DNA from: Sinomonas cellulolyticus
Lineage (GTDB): Bacteria > Actinomycetota > Actinomycetes > Actinomycetales > Micrococcaceae
Direction: 5' to 3'
Length of the DNA: 64,000 nt
Assembly: GCF_014656475.1 (NCBI RefSeq)
Contig: NZ_BNCM01000003.1
Span: forward strand, 310,001 to 374,000
Shown here: piece by piece, positions 18,147 to 26,801 of the stretch
How positions within the stretch are numbered: the first letter of the stretch is position 1
Layout of the letters: every line of letters starts with the position of its first letter
The notes under the pieces: generated by a model
What the model saw: the letters and a program-made list of their open reading frames with translations, nothing else
Databases searched by the model: none
Told to the model about the DNA's origin: nothing
Translations under genes and position numbers: made by a program

Positions 18147-18749
18147 ATGGCGCACGAGAGGAAGCTGCGGATTGCCGCAGTCGGCGACGAGCTGCTGGCG
18201 GGCGTCGGCGATCCCCGGGCGCTCGGCTGGCTTGGGCGGGTGCTCGCACGCACGCCTCGGGAGGAACTGGTCCTCGAGTCCTACGTCCTCGCCGCGCCCC
18301 AGGAGGGCACCGAATCGCTGGCCGCCCGCTGGGAGGGCGAGGTCATGCGCCGCTTCGGCGACGGTTTCGAGAACCGCCTCGTCGTCGGGCTCTCCGGCCG
18401 CGACATCGAGTTCGGCCTCTCCCCCGCCCGGAGCCGCCTCAATGTGGCCAACATCCTTGACTCGGCCCAGCAGAACAGCTGCGAAGTGTTCGTTGTCGGG
18501 CCGCCCCCCACGCTGGACCCGGTGCAGAACCGCCGCCTCGCCGAGCTGAACACAGCGTTCGCGGACGTGACGACGCGCCGCAACTACTACTACGTGGACA
18601 CGTTCTCGCCGCTGCTGAACCACGACCAGTGGCGGGGGGATCTGGCCTCGAATGCCGGTTCTCCCGGCCAGGCGGGCTACGGGCTCATCGCGTGGCTCGT
18701 GCTGCACCGCGGCTGGTTCCCCTGGCTTCGCCTGCCTCAGCCGCAGTGA
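18147..18749 (+). CDS. GDSL/SGNH-like hydrolase
   Basis: A 200-residue SGNH-fold protein. Block I reads AAVGDELLAGVGD, where the catalytic Ser of GDSL is replaced by Glu-Leu context (GDEL), as in some divergent members. Block III-like FVVGPPPTLDPVQN and the C-terminal SPGQAGYGLIAWLVLHR with a final His are present. No signal peptide is seen, so it is probably cytoplasmic. A GTG at 18141 is an alternative start. TAGACT lies at 18090-18095. Loss of the GDSL serine makes esterase activity uncertain. Confidence 0.68.
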   Translation: MAHERKLRIAAVGDELLAGVGDPRALGWLGRVLARTPREELVLESYVLAAPQEGTESLAARWEGEVMRRFGDGFENRLVVGLSGRDIEFGLSPARSRLNVANILDSAQQNSCEVFVVGPPPTLDPVQNRRLAELNTAFADVTTRRNYYYVDTFSPLLNHDQWRGDLASNAGSPGQAGYGLIAWLVLHRGWFPWLRLPQPQ

Positions 18750-18923
18750 CAGCCGCCACGGTCCGCAGCGCCGGAAGCTTGGGCGGAGCTGGGCGCGGAG
18801 ACGCCATGCGATAGGCCTCGGCGGCCGGAGCCCGCGCACTGCGCTAGACTGGACGACGGCCTTCTGGGCCACTCGCCCCCGTTTCCGGGGGCCACCAGTG
18901 TAGTCGAACGAAGGAGGCCAGCC

Positions 18924-18998
18924 ATGAGCAAGCGTGCACGCAAGCGCCGTGACCGCAAGCGCGGCGGCGCGAACCACGGGAAGCGCCCCAACACCTGA
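18924..18998 (+). CDS. Ribosomal protein bL37 (24 residues)
   Basis: A tiny, strongly basic protein: it begins MSKRARKRRDRKRGG and ends ANHGKRPNT. This matches the actinobacterial large-subunit protein bL37, described from mycobacterial ribosome structures. AAGGAGG (18910-18916) sits about seven bases upstream of the ATG, and TAGACT (18845-18850) is a possible -10. A 17-base-pair hairpin follows 30 bases after the stop. It is too short for most gene finders. Assignment is from the Lys/Arg-rich start and the conserved NHGKRPN end. Confidence 0.78.
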   Translation: MSKRARKRRDRKRGGANHGKRPNT

Positions 18999-19027
18999 GG
19001 ACGCCCCTGGTCCGTGATGCGGAACAG

Positions 19028-19064
19028 AGCGAGGCCCCGGACCAGTATGGTCCGGGGCCTCGCT
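19028..19064. terminator. Bidirectional hairpin between bL37 and rsrA
   Basis: AGCGAGGCCCCGGACCA (19028-19044) pairs perfectly with 19048-19064 across a three-base GTA loop. It lies between the convergent bL37 and rsrA genes, so it can end transcripts from both sides. Confidence 0.8.
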
Positions 19065-19118
19065 GCGTCGTACGGCGAAGGGCTCATCGCTGCGCCATGC
19101 TCCCGCCGTGCGTGCGCG

Positions 19119-19376
19119 TCACGCCTCGGGGCGGACTCCGTGGAGCTTGCCGAGGATGGAATCCTTGAGCGAGGCGGGAGCCTGCTCGTGGCAGCTGCGC
19201 TTCATGGCGGAGCGGATCATGCACTCGAGGTCGTGCTCCCCGAGGCATTCGGGGCAGGTCTCGAGGTGCGAGCGGATCTCGGCCACCTCGTGGGCCGGAA
19301 GGGCGCCGTCAAGATACTCGTAGAGGCGGTGGAGGCGGCTGTCCTCGCAGTCGCCCAGGCCCTGGCAATCGCTCAT
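19119..19376 (-). CDS. rsrA: Mycothiol-system anti-sigma factor RsrA
   Basis: An 85-residue zinc-dependent redox anti-sigma factor of the ZAS family. It shows the HxxxCxxC core (HLETCPEC, about residues 37-44) and additional cysteines ([11 protein letters not shown] near the N-terminus, LECMIR and SCHEQ later). In reduced form such proteins hold SigR; disulfide stress oxidises the cysteines and releases it. The ATG at 19376 overlaps the sigR stop (ATGA), so the two are made together. It ends close to a shared hairpin. Confidence 0.92.
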   Translation of the reverse strand: MSDCQGLGDCEDSRLHRLYEYLDGALPAHEVAEIRSHLETCPECLGEHDLECMIRSAMKRSCHEQAPASLKDSILGKLHGVRPEA

Positions 19377-20053
19377 TGTTCCTTCTCCTGGGGTGCGGCC
19401 GCCGCGCGGGCGCCGGCGAAGCCCCGCTCTGCGGCGTAGTCGGCGAGCCGGTCGCGGAGCATCCTGCGGCCGCGGTGCAGCCTGCTCATGACCGTGCCGA
19501 TCGGGGTGTTCATGATCTCCGAGATCTCCTTGTACGCGAAGCCCTCCACGTCGGCGAAGTACACCGCGAGGCGGAACTCCTCCGGGATCGAGGCGAGCGC
19601 GTCCTTGACGTCGGAGTCAGGCAAGTGGTCGAGGGCCTCGGACTCCGCCGAGCGCAGGCCCTTCGAGGTGTGGGACTCGGCCCGTGCGAGCTGCCAATCC
19701 TCCACCGTGTCGGTCTGGGCCTGCTGCGGCTCGCGCTGGCGCTTCCGGTACAGGTTGATGTACGTGTTCGTGAGGATCCGGTACAGCCAGGCTTTGAGGT
19801 TCGTGCCGGGCTTGTACTGGTGGAAGGCCGCAAACGCCTTCGCGTAGGCCTCCTGCACGAGGTCTTCGGCGTCGGCCGGGTTGCGCGCCATGCGCATGGC
19901 TGCCGAGTAGAGCTGGTCCACGTACTGCATCGCGTCGCGCTCGAAGCGTTCGCGCCGCTCGTCGTCGCTTTCGGAGGCGATGTCCGCGCGCGTGGTCTGC
20001 CCGTCCTCCGCAGGATCCGGGGCGGGGCTTCCGTGGGGGTCAGCTGTGCTCAT
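19373..20053 (-). CDS. sigR: ECF sigma factor SigR (thiol-oxidative stress)
   Basis: A 226-residue group-4 sigma factor. Region 2 reads [17 protein letters not shown] with [17 protein letters not shown], and region 4 reads [35 protein letters not shown]. The first 35 residues are a polar extension. It directs disulfide-stress genes (thioredoxin, mycothiol recycling) and is held by RsrA from the overlapping next gene. The ATG at 20053 gives MSTADPHG. The frame stays open far upstream, but that is antisense to aroA and not part of the gene. A matching SigR promoter lies about 120 bases upstream. Confidence 0.92.
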   Translation of the reverse strand: MSTADPHGSPAPDPAEDGQTTRADIASESDDERRERFERDAMQYVDQLYSAAMRMARNPADAEDLVQEAYAKAFAAFHQYKPGTNLKAWLYRILTNTYINLYRKRQREPQQAQTDTVEDWQLARAESHTSKGLRSAESEALDHLPDSDVKDALASIPEEFRLAVYFADVEGFAYKEISEIMNTPIGTVMSRLHRGRRMLRDRLADYAAERGFAGARAAAAPQEKEQ

Positions 20054-20175
20054 CGCCGCCCAGTCTACTGTCGTCGCCAGCGGCGGAGCCGGGAGCGCGA
20101 CGGCGCGGTCAAGGACCAGCACTCGACTCCCTCCTTCTGCCCTGAGGTCCAGGGCTCCCTGCGGACAGCAGGCAC

Positions 20176-20203
20176 AACGCGAGGCGGAAAGGAAAATATT
20201 CCC
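20176..20203 (-). promoter_or_regulatory. SigR-type promoter driving sigR-rsrA
   Basis: Read on the minus strand, GGGAAT (20203 to 20198) is followed after 19 bases by GTT (20178 to 20176), or GGAAT-N18-CGTT. This fits the SigR/SigH consensus GGAAT-N18-GTT and predicts autoregulation. The transcript would start near 20168, leaving a leader of about 115 bases. Confidence 0.75.
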
Positions 20204-20282
20204 CGAAGATGCAAGACTGAGGCATAGTCCGACCAGCAGATACCGCGCACAGCCCGTAGGGACCGCGCCTGAAGGAGGCCAC

Positions 20283-20882
20283 ATGTCCGCAGTACGTTTC
20301 ATCGCCCGACCGCTCCTCGGCAGCTCGTTTGTGATCGCCGGGGCCTCGAAGCTGAAGAACGCGGACGACACCGCGGAGCAGCTCTCGCCCGTGCTGCGGC
20401 GCGCGGCCGATGCCCTCCCCGTCCAGGTCGACGAGAAGCTCCTGGCCCGCGCGGTGGGCGCCACCCAGCTCGGCGCCGGCGTCCTGTTCGCTCTGGGCAA
20501 GGTCCCGCGGCTGTCCGCGTCGGTGCTGGCGCTCACGAGCGCGCTCAACACCTTCGTCGAGTGGCGCAGCGCGGACATCAGCACCCCGACCGGGCGCGAT
20601 GCCCGCCGCTCGGGCCTGCTCAAGAACCTCTCCCTGCTCGGCGGAGTGCTCCTCGCCAGCGTCGACACGAACGGCCACCCCTCGCTCGCATGGCGTGCCC
20701 AGAACATCGCCTCGGACGCAGCCAAGGCCGGCCGCCGCCAGCTCGCGGGCGCGGAGAAGGGCATCGCCGAGGCCCAGAAGGGCACCAGCAAGGCTCTCAG
20801 GAAGGCGAGCCGCAAGGCCCAGCGCTCGGTGCGCTCCGTCGCGAAGGACGCGCGGAGCGCAGCCTCGGACGTCTTCGCGTGA
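20283..20882 (+). CDS. DoxX-family membrane protein with basic C-terminal tail
   Basis: A 199-residue DoxX-like protein. The conserved opening [20 protein letters not shown] is followed by further hydrophobic segments ([40 protein letters not shown]). From about residue 145 it becomes a Lys/Arg/Ala-rich helical tail, which may be cytoplasmic. GGAGGC directly before the ATG at 20283 decides the start. The stop overlaps the GTG of aroA. Divergent from sigR; DoxX proteins in mycobacteria act in oxidative-stress complexes, so the neighbourhood is suggestive. Confidence 0.78.
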   Translation: MSAVRFIARPLLGSSFVIAGASKLKNADDTAEQLSPVLRRAADALPVQVDEKLLARAVGATQLGAGVLFALGKVPRLSASVLALTSALNTFVEWRSADISTPTGRDARRSGLLKNLSLLGGVLLASVDTNGHPSLAWRAQNIASDAAKAGRRQLAGAEKGIAEAQKGTSKALRKASRKAQRSVRSVAKDARSAASDVFA

Positions 20883-22237
20883 CAGCACCGTGGCCCGCGC
20901 CCTTCGCCGAACGGCCCGTTGACGCCACGGTCACCGTTCCTGGATCGAAGTCGCTGACCAACCGCTACCTCGTCCTGGCCGCCCTCGCGGACGGCCCGTC
21001 GAGGCTGCGGGCCCCCCTGCACTCGCGCGACTCGGCGCTCATGGTCCAGGCCCTCCGTGCGCTCGGAGCGGGCATCACGGAGGTTGAAGGAGACGGCGAA
21101 TACGGGCCGGACTTCGAGGTGGTGCCGATCCGCGCACCAGGACCTGATCTGGGCCGCGCCGCTGTCGACTGCGGCCTCGCGGGCACTGTCATGCGGTTCG
21201 TCCCGCCCGTTGCGGCGCTCACCCGCGGTGAGATCGCCTTCGACGGCGATCCCCACGCCCGGGTGCGGCCCATGGGCGCGGTGATCGACGCTCTGGAGGC
21301 GCTCGGCGTGGCGGTCTCGCCCGTGGGCCCCTCCGCGGCCGACGGCGAACTGCCCCGGTCGCTGCCGTTCGCCGTGCACGGGACGGGTGAGGTCCGCGGC
21401 GGCCATATTGTCGTCGACGCGAGCGGCTCGAGCCAGTTCGTCTCCGCCCTCCTGCTCGCCGGTGCGCGCTTCACGGAGGGCCTCCACCTTGAGCACTCGG
21501 GCAGGCCCGTCCCGAGCCTGGACCACATCGCCATGACTGTCGAGGTGCTGCGCGGTGCCGGTGTCGAGGTCGACGACTCGCGGCCGGACCACTGGATCGT
21601 CGCGCCCGGCCCCATCCGCGCCTTCGACGTCCGGATCGAGCAGGACCTCTCCAACGCGGGCCCCTTCCTCGCCGCAGCCCTTGCGACCCGTGGCACCGTC
21701 CGTGTCCCCAACTGGCCCGAGCACACAACGCAGGTGGGGGATGCCTGGCGGGAGATCCTCCCGAAGCTCGGCGCGGCCGTGACGCTCGACGGCGGCACCC
21801 TCACCGTCCGCGGCGGCGACCGCATCACGGGGGCCGACCTCGCCGACACGAGCGAGCTTGCGCCGACCGTGGCCGCCCTCTGCGCGCTTGCCGATTCGCC
21901 CTCGCGGCTGACGGGGATCGCCCACCTGCGTGGCCACGAGACGGACCGCCTCGCGGCCCTTGTCGCGGAGATCCGGCGCTTGGGCGGGGACGCGGAGGAG
22001 ACCGAGGACGGCCTCGTGATCCGCCCCGCGACCCTGCACGGCGCCGTCGTGCACTCCTATGCGGACCACCGGATGGCTACGGCGGGGGCCATCTGGGGAC
22101 TCGCGGTGCGGGGAGTCGAAGTGGACGACATCGCCACGACGTCCAAGACGATGCCGGACTTCCCCCTGATGTGGGCGCGGATGCTCGGCGCGTCGGCCGG
22201 GCACGCAGCCGAGCGGGTCGGCGGGGCCCGCGCCTAG
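20879..22237 (+). CDS. aroA: 3-phosphoshikimate 1-carboxyvinyltransferase (EPSP synthase)
   Basis: Catalyses the sixth step of the shikimate pathway, joining phosphoenolpyruvate to shikimate 3-phosphate. The 452-residue protein shows [20 protein letters not shown] (PEP and shikimate-3-phosphate binding lysine), [25 protein letters not shown] and the late [13 protein letters not shown] and SKTMPDF. The GTG at 20879 overlaps the DoxX stop (GTGA); the family N-terminus fits this start. The next gene, rsgA, begins one base after its stop; aroA-rsgA-hisN is a common actinobacterial order. Confidence 0.96.
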   Translation: MTAPWPAPFAERPVDATVTVPGSKSLTNRYLVLAALADGPSRLRAPLHSRDSALMVQALRALGAGITEVEGDGEYGPDFEVVPIRAPGPDLGRAAVDCGLAGTVMRFVPPVAALTRGEIAFDGDPHARVRPMGAVIDALEALGVAVSPVGPSAADGELPRSLPFAVHGTGEVRGGHIVVDASGSSQFVSALLLAGARFTEGLHLEHSGRPVPSLDHIAMTVEVLRGAGVEVDDSRPDHWIVAPGPIRAFDVRIEQDLSNAGPFLAAALATRGTVRVPNWPEHTTQVGDAWREILPKLGAAVTLDGGTLTVRGGDRITGADLADTSELAPTVAALCALADSPSRLTGIAHLRGHETDRLAALVAEIRRLGGDAEETEDGLVIRPATLHGAVVHSYADHRMATAGAIWGLAVRGVEVDDIATTSKTMPDFPLMWARMLGASAGHAAERVGGARA

Positions 22238-22238
22238 C

Positions 22239-23357
22239 ATGGCCCAGCGCGAATGGGACGAGAGCGACGTCCGGATCCGCCCCAACAAGCGCGGGACGCG
22301 CCCGCGCACCAAGGACCGCCCGAGCCACGAGGACGCCGTGGTCGGCAGGATCGTGACCGTGGACCGGGGGCGGTACACCGCAATCGTGGACGAGGACACG
22401 CCCCAGGAGCGCCTCGTGGTGGCGGCCCGGGCCCGGGAGCTGCGACGCACCGCCGTCGTGCCCGGGGACTTCGTGGGCCTGGTCGGGGATGTCTCGGGCA
22501 GGCCGGACACCCTCGCGCGGCTCGTGCGCGTCCAGGAGCGCGAGACGCTGCTGCGGCGCAGCGCGGACGACACGGACCCGGTCGAGCGCGCCGTCGTCGC
22601 GAACGCGGACCAGCTCGTGATCGTCGTGGCCGCGGCGAACCCCGAGCCCCGCACCGGGTTCATCGACAGGGCGCTCGTCGCCGCGTACGACGCCGGGATC
22701 GAGCCGCTCCTGCTCGTCACGAAGGCAGACCTGAAGGACCCTGCAGAACTGCTCGCCAACTACAGCCTGCTGCCCCTGACGGTCGTCGTGAGCAGGACTG
22801 CAGAGACCGACGACGACGGCGCCGCGGGCGCGGGCATCGACGCCCGGGGAGCGGACGGGGCCTCGGCGAAGCTCGACGACGAGGCCGTCGCCGCGCTGCG
22901 GGCAGAGCTCGACGGCCACGTGACCGTGCTGCTGGGGCATTCAGGGGTGGGCAAGTCCACGATGGTCAACGCCCTCACGGGCGCGGACCGGGCCACGGGC
23001 GGGGTCAACGCGGTCACCGGGCGGGGCCGCCATACTTCCTCCTCGGCGCTCGCACTCCGTCTGGAGGATTCGCCCCCTGGGAGCTGGATCATCGACACGC
23101 CGGGGATCCGCTCGTTCGGCCTCGCCCACGTGGACCCGGACCGCATCCTGCACGCGTTCGCCGACCTCGAGCCGGGCATCGAGGGGTGCGCGCGGGGCTG
23201 CCGCCATGACGCGGCCGCCGTGGAGTGCGGCCTCGATGCGTGGGTTGCCGCGGGGAATGCCGGCGAGGCCGGCCCGGCCCGGCTCGCGTCACTGCGCCGC
23301 CTTCTCGGCGCCGGCGCGCGCGAGGAGCCGCAGGACACGAAGGAGCTCGGCAGCTAG
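22239..23357 (+). CDS. rsgA: Ribosome small-subunit maturation GTPase RsgA
   Basis: A 372-residue circularly permuted GTPase that helps late 30S maturation. An OB-fold N-terminus ([19 protein letters not shown]) precedes the G domain with permuted motif order: G4 LVTKADL (about 160), then G1 GHSGVGKST (about 231), then G3 DTPGIRSFG. The zinc motif C-x4-C-x-H-x6-C follows as [15 protein letters not shown] 25-residue Asp/Ala/Gly insert sits before G1. It starts one base after aroA stops. Confidence 0.94.
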   Translation: MAQREWDESDVRIRPNKRGTRPRTKDRPSHEDAVVGRIVTVDRGRYTAIVDEDTPQERLVVAARARELRRTAVVPGDFVGLVGDVSGRPDTLARLVRVQERETLLRRSADDTDPVERAVVANADQLVIVVAAANPEPRTGFIDRALVAAYDAGIEPLLLVTKADLKDPAELLANYSLLPLTVVVSRTAETDDDGAAGAGIDARGADGASAKLDDEAVAALRAELDGHVTVLLGHSGVGKSTMVNALTGADRATGGVNAVTGRGRHTSSSALALRLEDSPPGSWIIDTPGIRSFGLAHVDPDRILHAFADLEPGIEGCARGCRHDAAAVECGLDAWVAAGNAGEAGPARLASLRRLLGAGAREEPQDTKELGS

Positions 23358-23410
23358 TCCATGCCGGGAGCCTCACGCTTGCGCCGGTCCCGTCACGATA
23401 GCGTGGGTCC

Positions 23411-24223
23411 ATGACCTCAGCGACCGAGACGTACAACGACGACCTCCGCCTCGCCCACGTGCTGGCGGACTCGGTCGACGCGCAGACCATGGAGCGCTTC
23501 AAGGCGCTCGACCTCAAGGTCGAGACCAAGCCTGACCTCACCCCCGTGACCGACGCCGACCGCGCCGCCGAGGAGGCCATCCGGGGCCAGCTCTCGCGGT
23601 CGCGCCCGCGGGATGCGGTCATCGGCGAGGAGTTCGGCACGACGGGCCACGGCGCGCGCCGCTGGATCATCGACCCCATCGACGGCACGAAGAACTTCGT
23701 CCGCGGCGTCCCGGTGTGGGCCACGCTCATCGCCCTGGCCGACGGCGACGAGGTCGTGGTCGGCGTCGTGAGCGCGCCTGCCCTCGGCCGCCGCTGGTGG
23801 GCGGCCCGCGGCGCCGGAGCCTACACGGGGCGCTCCCTGGCCTCCGCGACCCGCCTCAAGGTCTCCAATGTCTCCTCACTCGCCGACGCCTCCCTCTCCT
23901 ACTCCTCGCTCTCGGGCTGGAAGGACCGCGGCAGCCTCGATGATTTCCTCGGCCTCACCGACTCGGTGTGGCGCACCCGGGCCTACGGCGACTTCTGGTC
24001 CTACTGCCTCGTCGCCGAGGGTGCCGTGGACATCGCGACGGAGCCGGATCTTGCGCTCTACGACATGGCCGCGCTCGTGCCGATCGTCACGGAGGCGGGC
24101 GGCCGGTTCACCTCCCTCGAGGGCGAAGACGGGCCCTGGGGCGGCAATGCCCTCGCGACCAACGCCATCCTGCACTCCGAGGTCCTCGCCAGGCTCAACC
24201 CCCACCACGACGACCTCCTCTAG
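23411..24223 (+). CDS. hisN: Histidinol-phosphatase, inositol-monophosphatase family
   Basis: A 270-residue IMPase-superfamily enzyme expected to dephosphorylate L-histidinol phosphate. Metal ligands are in GEEFG (about 75) and [19 protein letters not shown] (about 88), with the C-terminal [19 protein letters not shown]. The location after aroA-rsgA and the subgroup sequence fit the actinobacterial HisN rather than inositol monophosphatase. The ATG at 23411 follows a 53-base gap. The CDS ends about 70 bases before a riboswitch. Confidence 0.87.
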   Translation: MTSATETYNDDLRLAHVLADSVDAQTMERFKALDLKVETKPDLTPVTDADRAAEEAIRGQLSRSRPRDAVIGEEFGTTGHGARRWIIDPIDGTKNFVRGVPVWATLIALADGDEVVVGVVSAPALGRRWWAARGAGAYTGRSLASATRLKVSNVSSLADASLSYSSLSGWKDRGSLDDFLGLTDSVWRTRAYGDFWSYCLVAEGAVDIATEPDLALYDMAALVPIVTEAGGRFTSLEGEDGPWGGNALATNAILHSEVLARLNPHHDDLL

Positions 24224-24278
24224 CGCGTCACACAGGTCATAGTCGGCGGCCACGCGTGCACCCCGGTGCCGCGTGGCC

Positions 24279-24284
24279 TAGTCT
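24279..24284 (+). promoter_or_regulatory. Candidate -10 for the SAM-IV riboswitch transcript
   Basis: TAGTCT lies ten bases before the first base of the aptamer, the right distance for a transcription start at about 24293. No clear -35 is present. Confidence 0.4.
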
Positions 24285-24293
24285 TCTTCGAAA

Positions 24294-24410
24294 GGTCACG
24301 AGCGCCAGCGCGAAACCCCGGTTTGCTGGCCGGCAACCCTCCCTCCGCGGCGGGGTGCCCCGGGTGACGACCTGGCCGGTCCGGAACGGATGCGGCAAGC
24401 GCGGACCCCA
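24294..24410 (+). ncRNA. SAM-IV (SAM-I-like) riboswitch
   Basis: The leader begins GGTCACGAGCGCCAGCG, continues through GCTGGCCGGCAACCCTCC and GGGGTGCCCCGGGTGACGACC, and then CGGCAAGCGCGG. GGTCACG and GTGACGACC close the first helix, and the C-G rich core matches the S-adenosylmethionine aptamer of the SAM-I/IV clan as found in Actinobacteria. The downstream arrangement resembles SAM-IV, with a second pseudoknot region, rather than SAM-I. The coding ATG is 30 bases after the end, so it probably blocks translation start when SAM is high. Confidence 0.85.
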
Positions 24411-24439
24411 GAAGGGTCCCTCCAGCGTGAGGAACGCCC

Positions 24440-25861
24440 ATGAGCACTGCCCTGTCGACTCCTGCCGCCCCCGCCCCCGCCACGGCCCCGGCCTCCCCCG
24501 CGTGGCGCGAACGGTTCCCCGATGCGCTCGAGCCGCTCGCCGCCGTCGTCGGTGCGGACCTCAAGGCCCCGCTCGTGGACGGCCGGGAGGTGAGGTACGC
24601 CAACCTCGACTATGCGGCGTCCGCCCCCGCGCTGGCGGAGGTCGCCACCCACCTGTTCGAGGTACTGCCGTTCTACGCGAGCGTGCACCGCGGCGCCGGC
24701 TACGCGTCGCAGGTGAGCACAAGCGTCTACGAGAGCGCCCGAAGTGCCGTCCGCCGGTTCGTGCGGGCGCGGCCCGACGACGCCGTCGTCTTCACCCGGA
24801 ACACGACCGACTCCCTCAACCTCCTCGCCGGCTGCGTCCCGGAGGGCGCGGACGTGCTCTACCTGGACATCGAGCACCACGCGAACCTCCTGCCGTGGCA
24901 GCGCCGCGCCCACCGCAGCGTGACCGCCGCGCCGACCATCGCCGAGACCCTCGGGCGGCTCGAGTCCGAGCTGGCGGCCGGCGGGGTGGCCCTGCTCGCC
25001 GTGACCGGGGCGTCGAACGTCACAGGCGAGGTCCTCCCCCTTGCTCAGCTCGCAGCGCTCGCGCATGCGCACGGCGCCCGGATCGCGGTCGACGCCGCAC
25101 AGCTCGCCCCGCACCGCCGCATCACGGCGGCGCCCGAGGACGAGCGGACGGCGATCGACTACCTCGCCTTCTCCGGCCACAAGCTCTATGCCCCGTTCGG
25201 CGCTGGCGTGCTCGTGGGCCGGCCAGACTGGCTCGACGCCGGCCGGCCACACCTCGCGGGAGGCGGCGCGGTGCGGGAGGTCCGTCTCGAGTCCGCGAGC
25301 TGGGCGCTCGGGGCGGCGCGGCACGAGGCAGGGTCGCCCAACGTCCTCGGGGCGGCCGCCCTCGCCCGTGCCGCGCAGGCGCTCGGCGCCCTCGATCCCG
25401 ACGCCTGGCACCGGCACGAGCAGCAGCTCAGGGAGGCGCTCGCCAGCGGTCTGGAGGGGATCAGGGGCGTGAGAGTCCACCGGCTCTTCGCGGACTCCCT
25501 GGACGCCATCGGCGTGGTGAACTTCTCCGTCGATGCGTACGACGCCGGGCTCGTCGCGGCCTTCCTCTCGGCCGAGCACGGCGTGGGACTGCGGGACGGG
25601 CGCTTCTGCGCACACCCGCTCCTCGCCCGGCTCGGCCTGCCGTCCGGATCGCTGCGGGCGAGCTTCGGCCTCGGCTCGCGGCTCGAGGACGTCGAGCGGC
25701 TCCTGGCCGGGGTGGCCCAGCTGACGGAGCGCGGGCCGGGGATCGACTACACCGTGGACGAGGGGCGCTGGGTTCCTGCCCGAGACACGCGGCCCTTCCC
25801 CTCGTGGGCGCCGAACACGCCGGGAACGGCGGGGGCCGCCCCGTGCGCGAGTGCCGACTGA
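24440..25861 (+). CDS. Class V aminotransferase-fold PLP enzyme (cysteine desulfurase-like), SAM-riboswitch controlled
   Basis: A 473-residue fold-type I PLP enzyme. Recognisable elements are NLDYAASAPAL at the start of the core, FTRNTTDSLNLLAG, the His in EHHANLLPW, VTGASNVTGEVLPL, the Asp in RIAVDAAQLAPH and the Schiff-base Lys in FSGHKLYAPFGAG. There is no clear catalytic Cys loop like that of IscS/SufS, so desulfurase activity is not assured. The first 35 residues are Ala/Pro-rich. Control by a SAM aptamer suggests a methionine or cysteine related role. The exact substrate is unknown. Confidence 0.78.
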   Translation: MSTALSTPAAPAPATAPASPAWRERFPDALEPLAAVVGADLKAPLVDGREVRYANLDYAASAPALAEVATHLFEVLPFYASVHRGAGYASQVSTSVYESARSAVRRFVRARPDDAVVFTRNTTDSLNLLAGCVPEGADVLYLDIEHHANLLPWQRRAHRSVTAAPTIAETLGRLESELAAGGVALLAVTGASNVTGEVLPLAQLAALAHAHGARIAVDAAQLAPHRRITAAPEDERTAIDYLAFSGHKLYAPFGAGVLVGRPDWLDAGRPHLAGGGAVREVRLESASWALGAARHEAGSPNVLGAAALARAAQALGALDPDAWHRHEQQLREALASGLEGIRGVRVHRLFADSLDAIGVVNFSVDAYDAGLVAAFLSAEHGVGLRDGRFCAHPLLARLGLPSGSLRASFGLGSRLEDVERLLAGVAQLTERGPGIDYTVDEGRWVPARDTRPFPSWAPNTPGTAGAAPCASAD

Positions 25862-25929
25862 GCGGCGTCCTGCGCTCCCCGTAGAGTGGTAGGGCTAGGC
25901 CGCCACGCCGGGGGCCGGGAGGGCGGGGG

Positions 25930-26718
25930 ATGAGGCGCGGCGGTCCGAAGTACGACGACGCGCGGCGGCGCGAGCTCGCAGGCGCCTTCACCTCCGGGGG
26001 CGAGCACTACGACAGGGTGCGTCCCGGCTATCCCCCCGAGGCGCTCGCCTGGATCCTTCCCGAGGGTGCGCGGACGGCGGTGGACCTCGGTGCCGGCACG
26101 GGCAAGTTCACCCAGCTGCTGGTCGCCGCCGGGCTCGAGGCCACCGCGGTGGACCCGTCCGAGGACATGCTCGCCCAGCTCGCTCGTCAGCTGCCCGGTG
26201 TGCGCTGCGTGGTCGCGCCGGCCGAGCACACGGGACTGCCGGACGCCTGTGCGGACGTGGTCGTCGCCGCACAGGCATGGCACTGGTTCGAGACCGGGGC
26301 CGCCACGCGCGAAGCCGCGCGCCTGCTCCGCCCCGGGGGCCGGGTGGGCCTGGTGTGGAACCAGCTCGACACGCAGGTGCCCTGGGTGCACCGGCTGTCC
26401 AGGATCATGCATGCCGGCGACGTCCACAAGCCCGACTACCACCCGCCGTCGGGCCCGGAACTGCGGGGATGGGAGTCACTCGAGATCCGCTGGGAGGACC
26501 GCATCACGCCGGAAGGCATCGTGGAGCTGGCCAAGTCGCGCAGCTACTACCTGCGCGCATCGGAGAAGCATCGGCGGAAGGTCGAGGACAACCTCGCCTG
26601 GTACCTGTTGGAGCATCTGGGCCATTCGTGGGGCGACGTCCTGGCGTTGCCCTACGTTGCCCAGGCCTGGCGCGCGCGGGCGGCGCACGGTCTTGAGGGC
26701 TCACACGCCCCGGAGTAG
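25930..26718 (+). CDS. Class I SAM-dependent methyltransferase
   Basis: A 262-residue methyltransferase of the UbiE/Methyltransf_11 type. Motif I is AVDLGAGTGKFTQLL, motif II region ATAVDPSEDMLAQL, and the post-motif VVVAAQAWHWFE plus EAARLLRPGGRVGLVWNQLD are standard. The N-terminal YDRVRPGYPPEAL is frequent in methyltransferases of unknown substrate. It lies 68 bases after the riboswitch-controlled gene; independent transcription is possible. The acceptor cannot be predicted. Confidence 0.8.
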   Translation: MRRGGPKYDDARRRELAGAFTSGGEHYDRVRPGYPPEALAWILPEGARTAVDLGAGTGKFTQLLVAAGLEATAVDPSEDMLAQLARQLPGVRCVVAPAEHTGLPDACADVVVAAQAWHWFETGAATREAARLLRPGGRVGLVWNQLDTQVPWVHRLSRIMHAGDVHKPDYHPPSGPELRGWESLEIRWEDRITPEGIVELAKSRSYYLRASEKHRRKVEDNLAWYLLEHLGHSWGDVLALPYVAQAWRARAAHGLEGSHAPE

Positions 26719-26720
26719 GG

Positions 26721-26736
26721 TTTAGGCACACCGAAA
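26721..26736. promoter_or_regulatory. Candidate MntR (DtxR-family) operator before mntH
   Basis: TTTAGGCACACCGAAA is an imperfect inverted repeat (TTTAGG with CCGAAA, five of six pairs) centred on CACA. It resembles the TTTAGGnnnnCCTAAA-like operators of DtxR/MntR proteins. It lies 66 bases before the mntH GTG, and a mntR gene follows mntH. Confidence 0.45.
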
Positions 26737-26801
26737 AACAGGACGTCGGTCTGGTTAAACGAGTTCGTGCTTGGGCCCGGATGCCAAGGCGAGGAGGCAG
26801 T

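Noticed and set aside
18147..18749. Calling this gene a functional GDSL lipase outright
   Set aside because: The nucleophile position reads GDEL, so the catalytic Ser is not evident; only fold-level assignment is justified.
20054..22759. Long minus-strand continuation of the sigR frame across aroA
   Set aside because: The sigR protein begins at 20053 with a clear start; the rest is antisense to aroA and rsgA and lacks family signatures.
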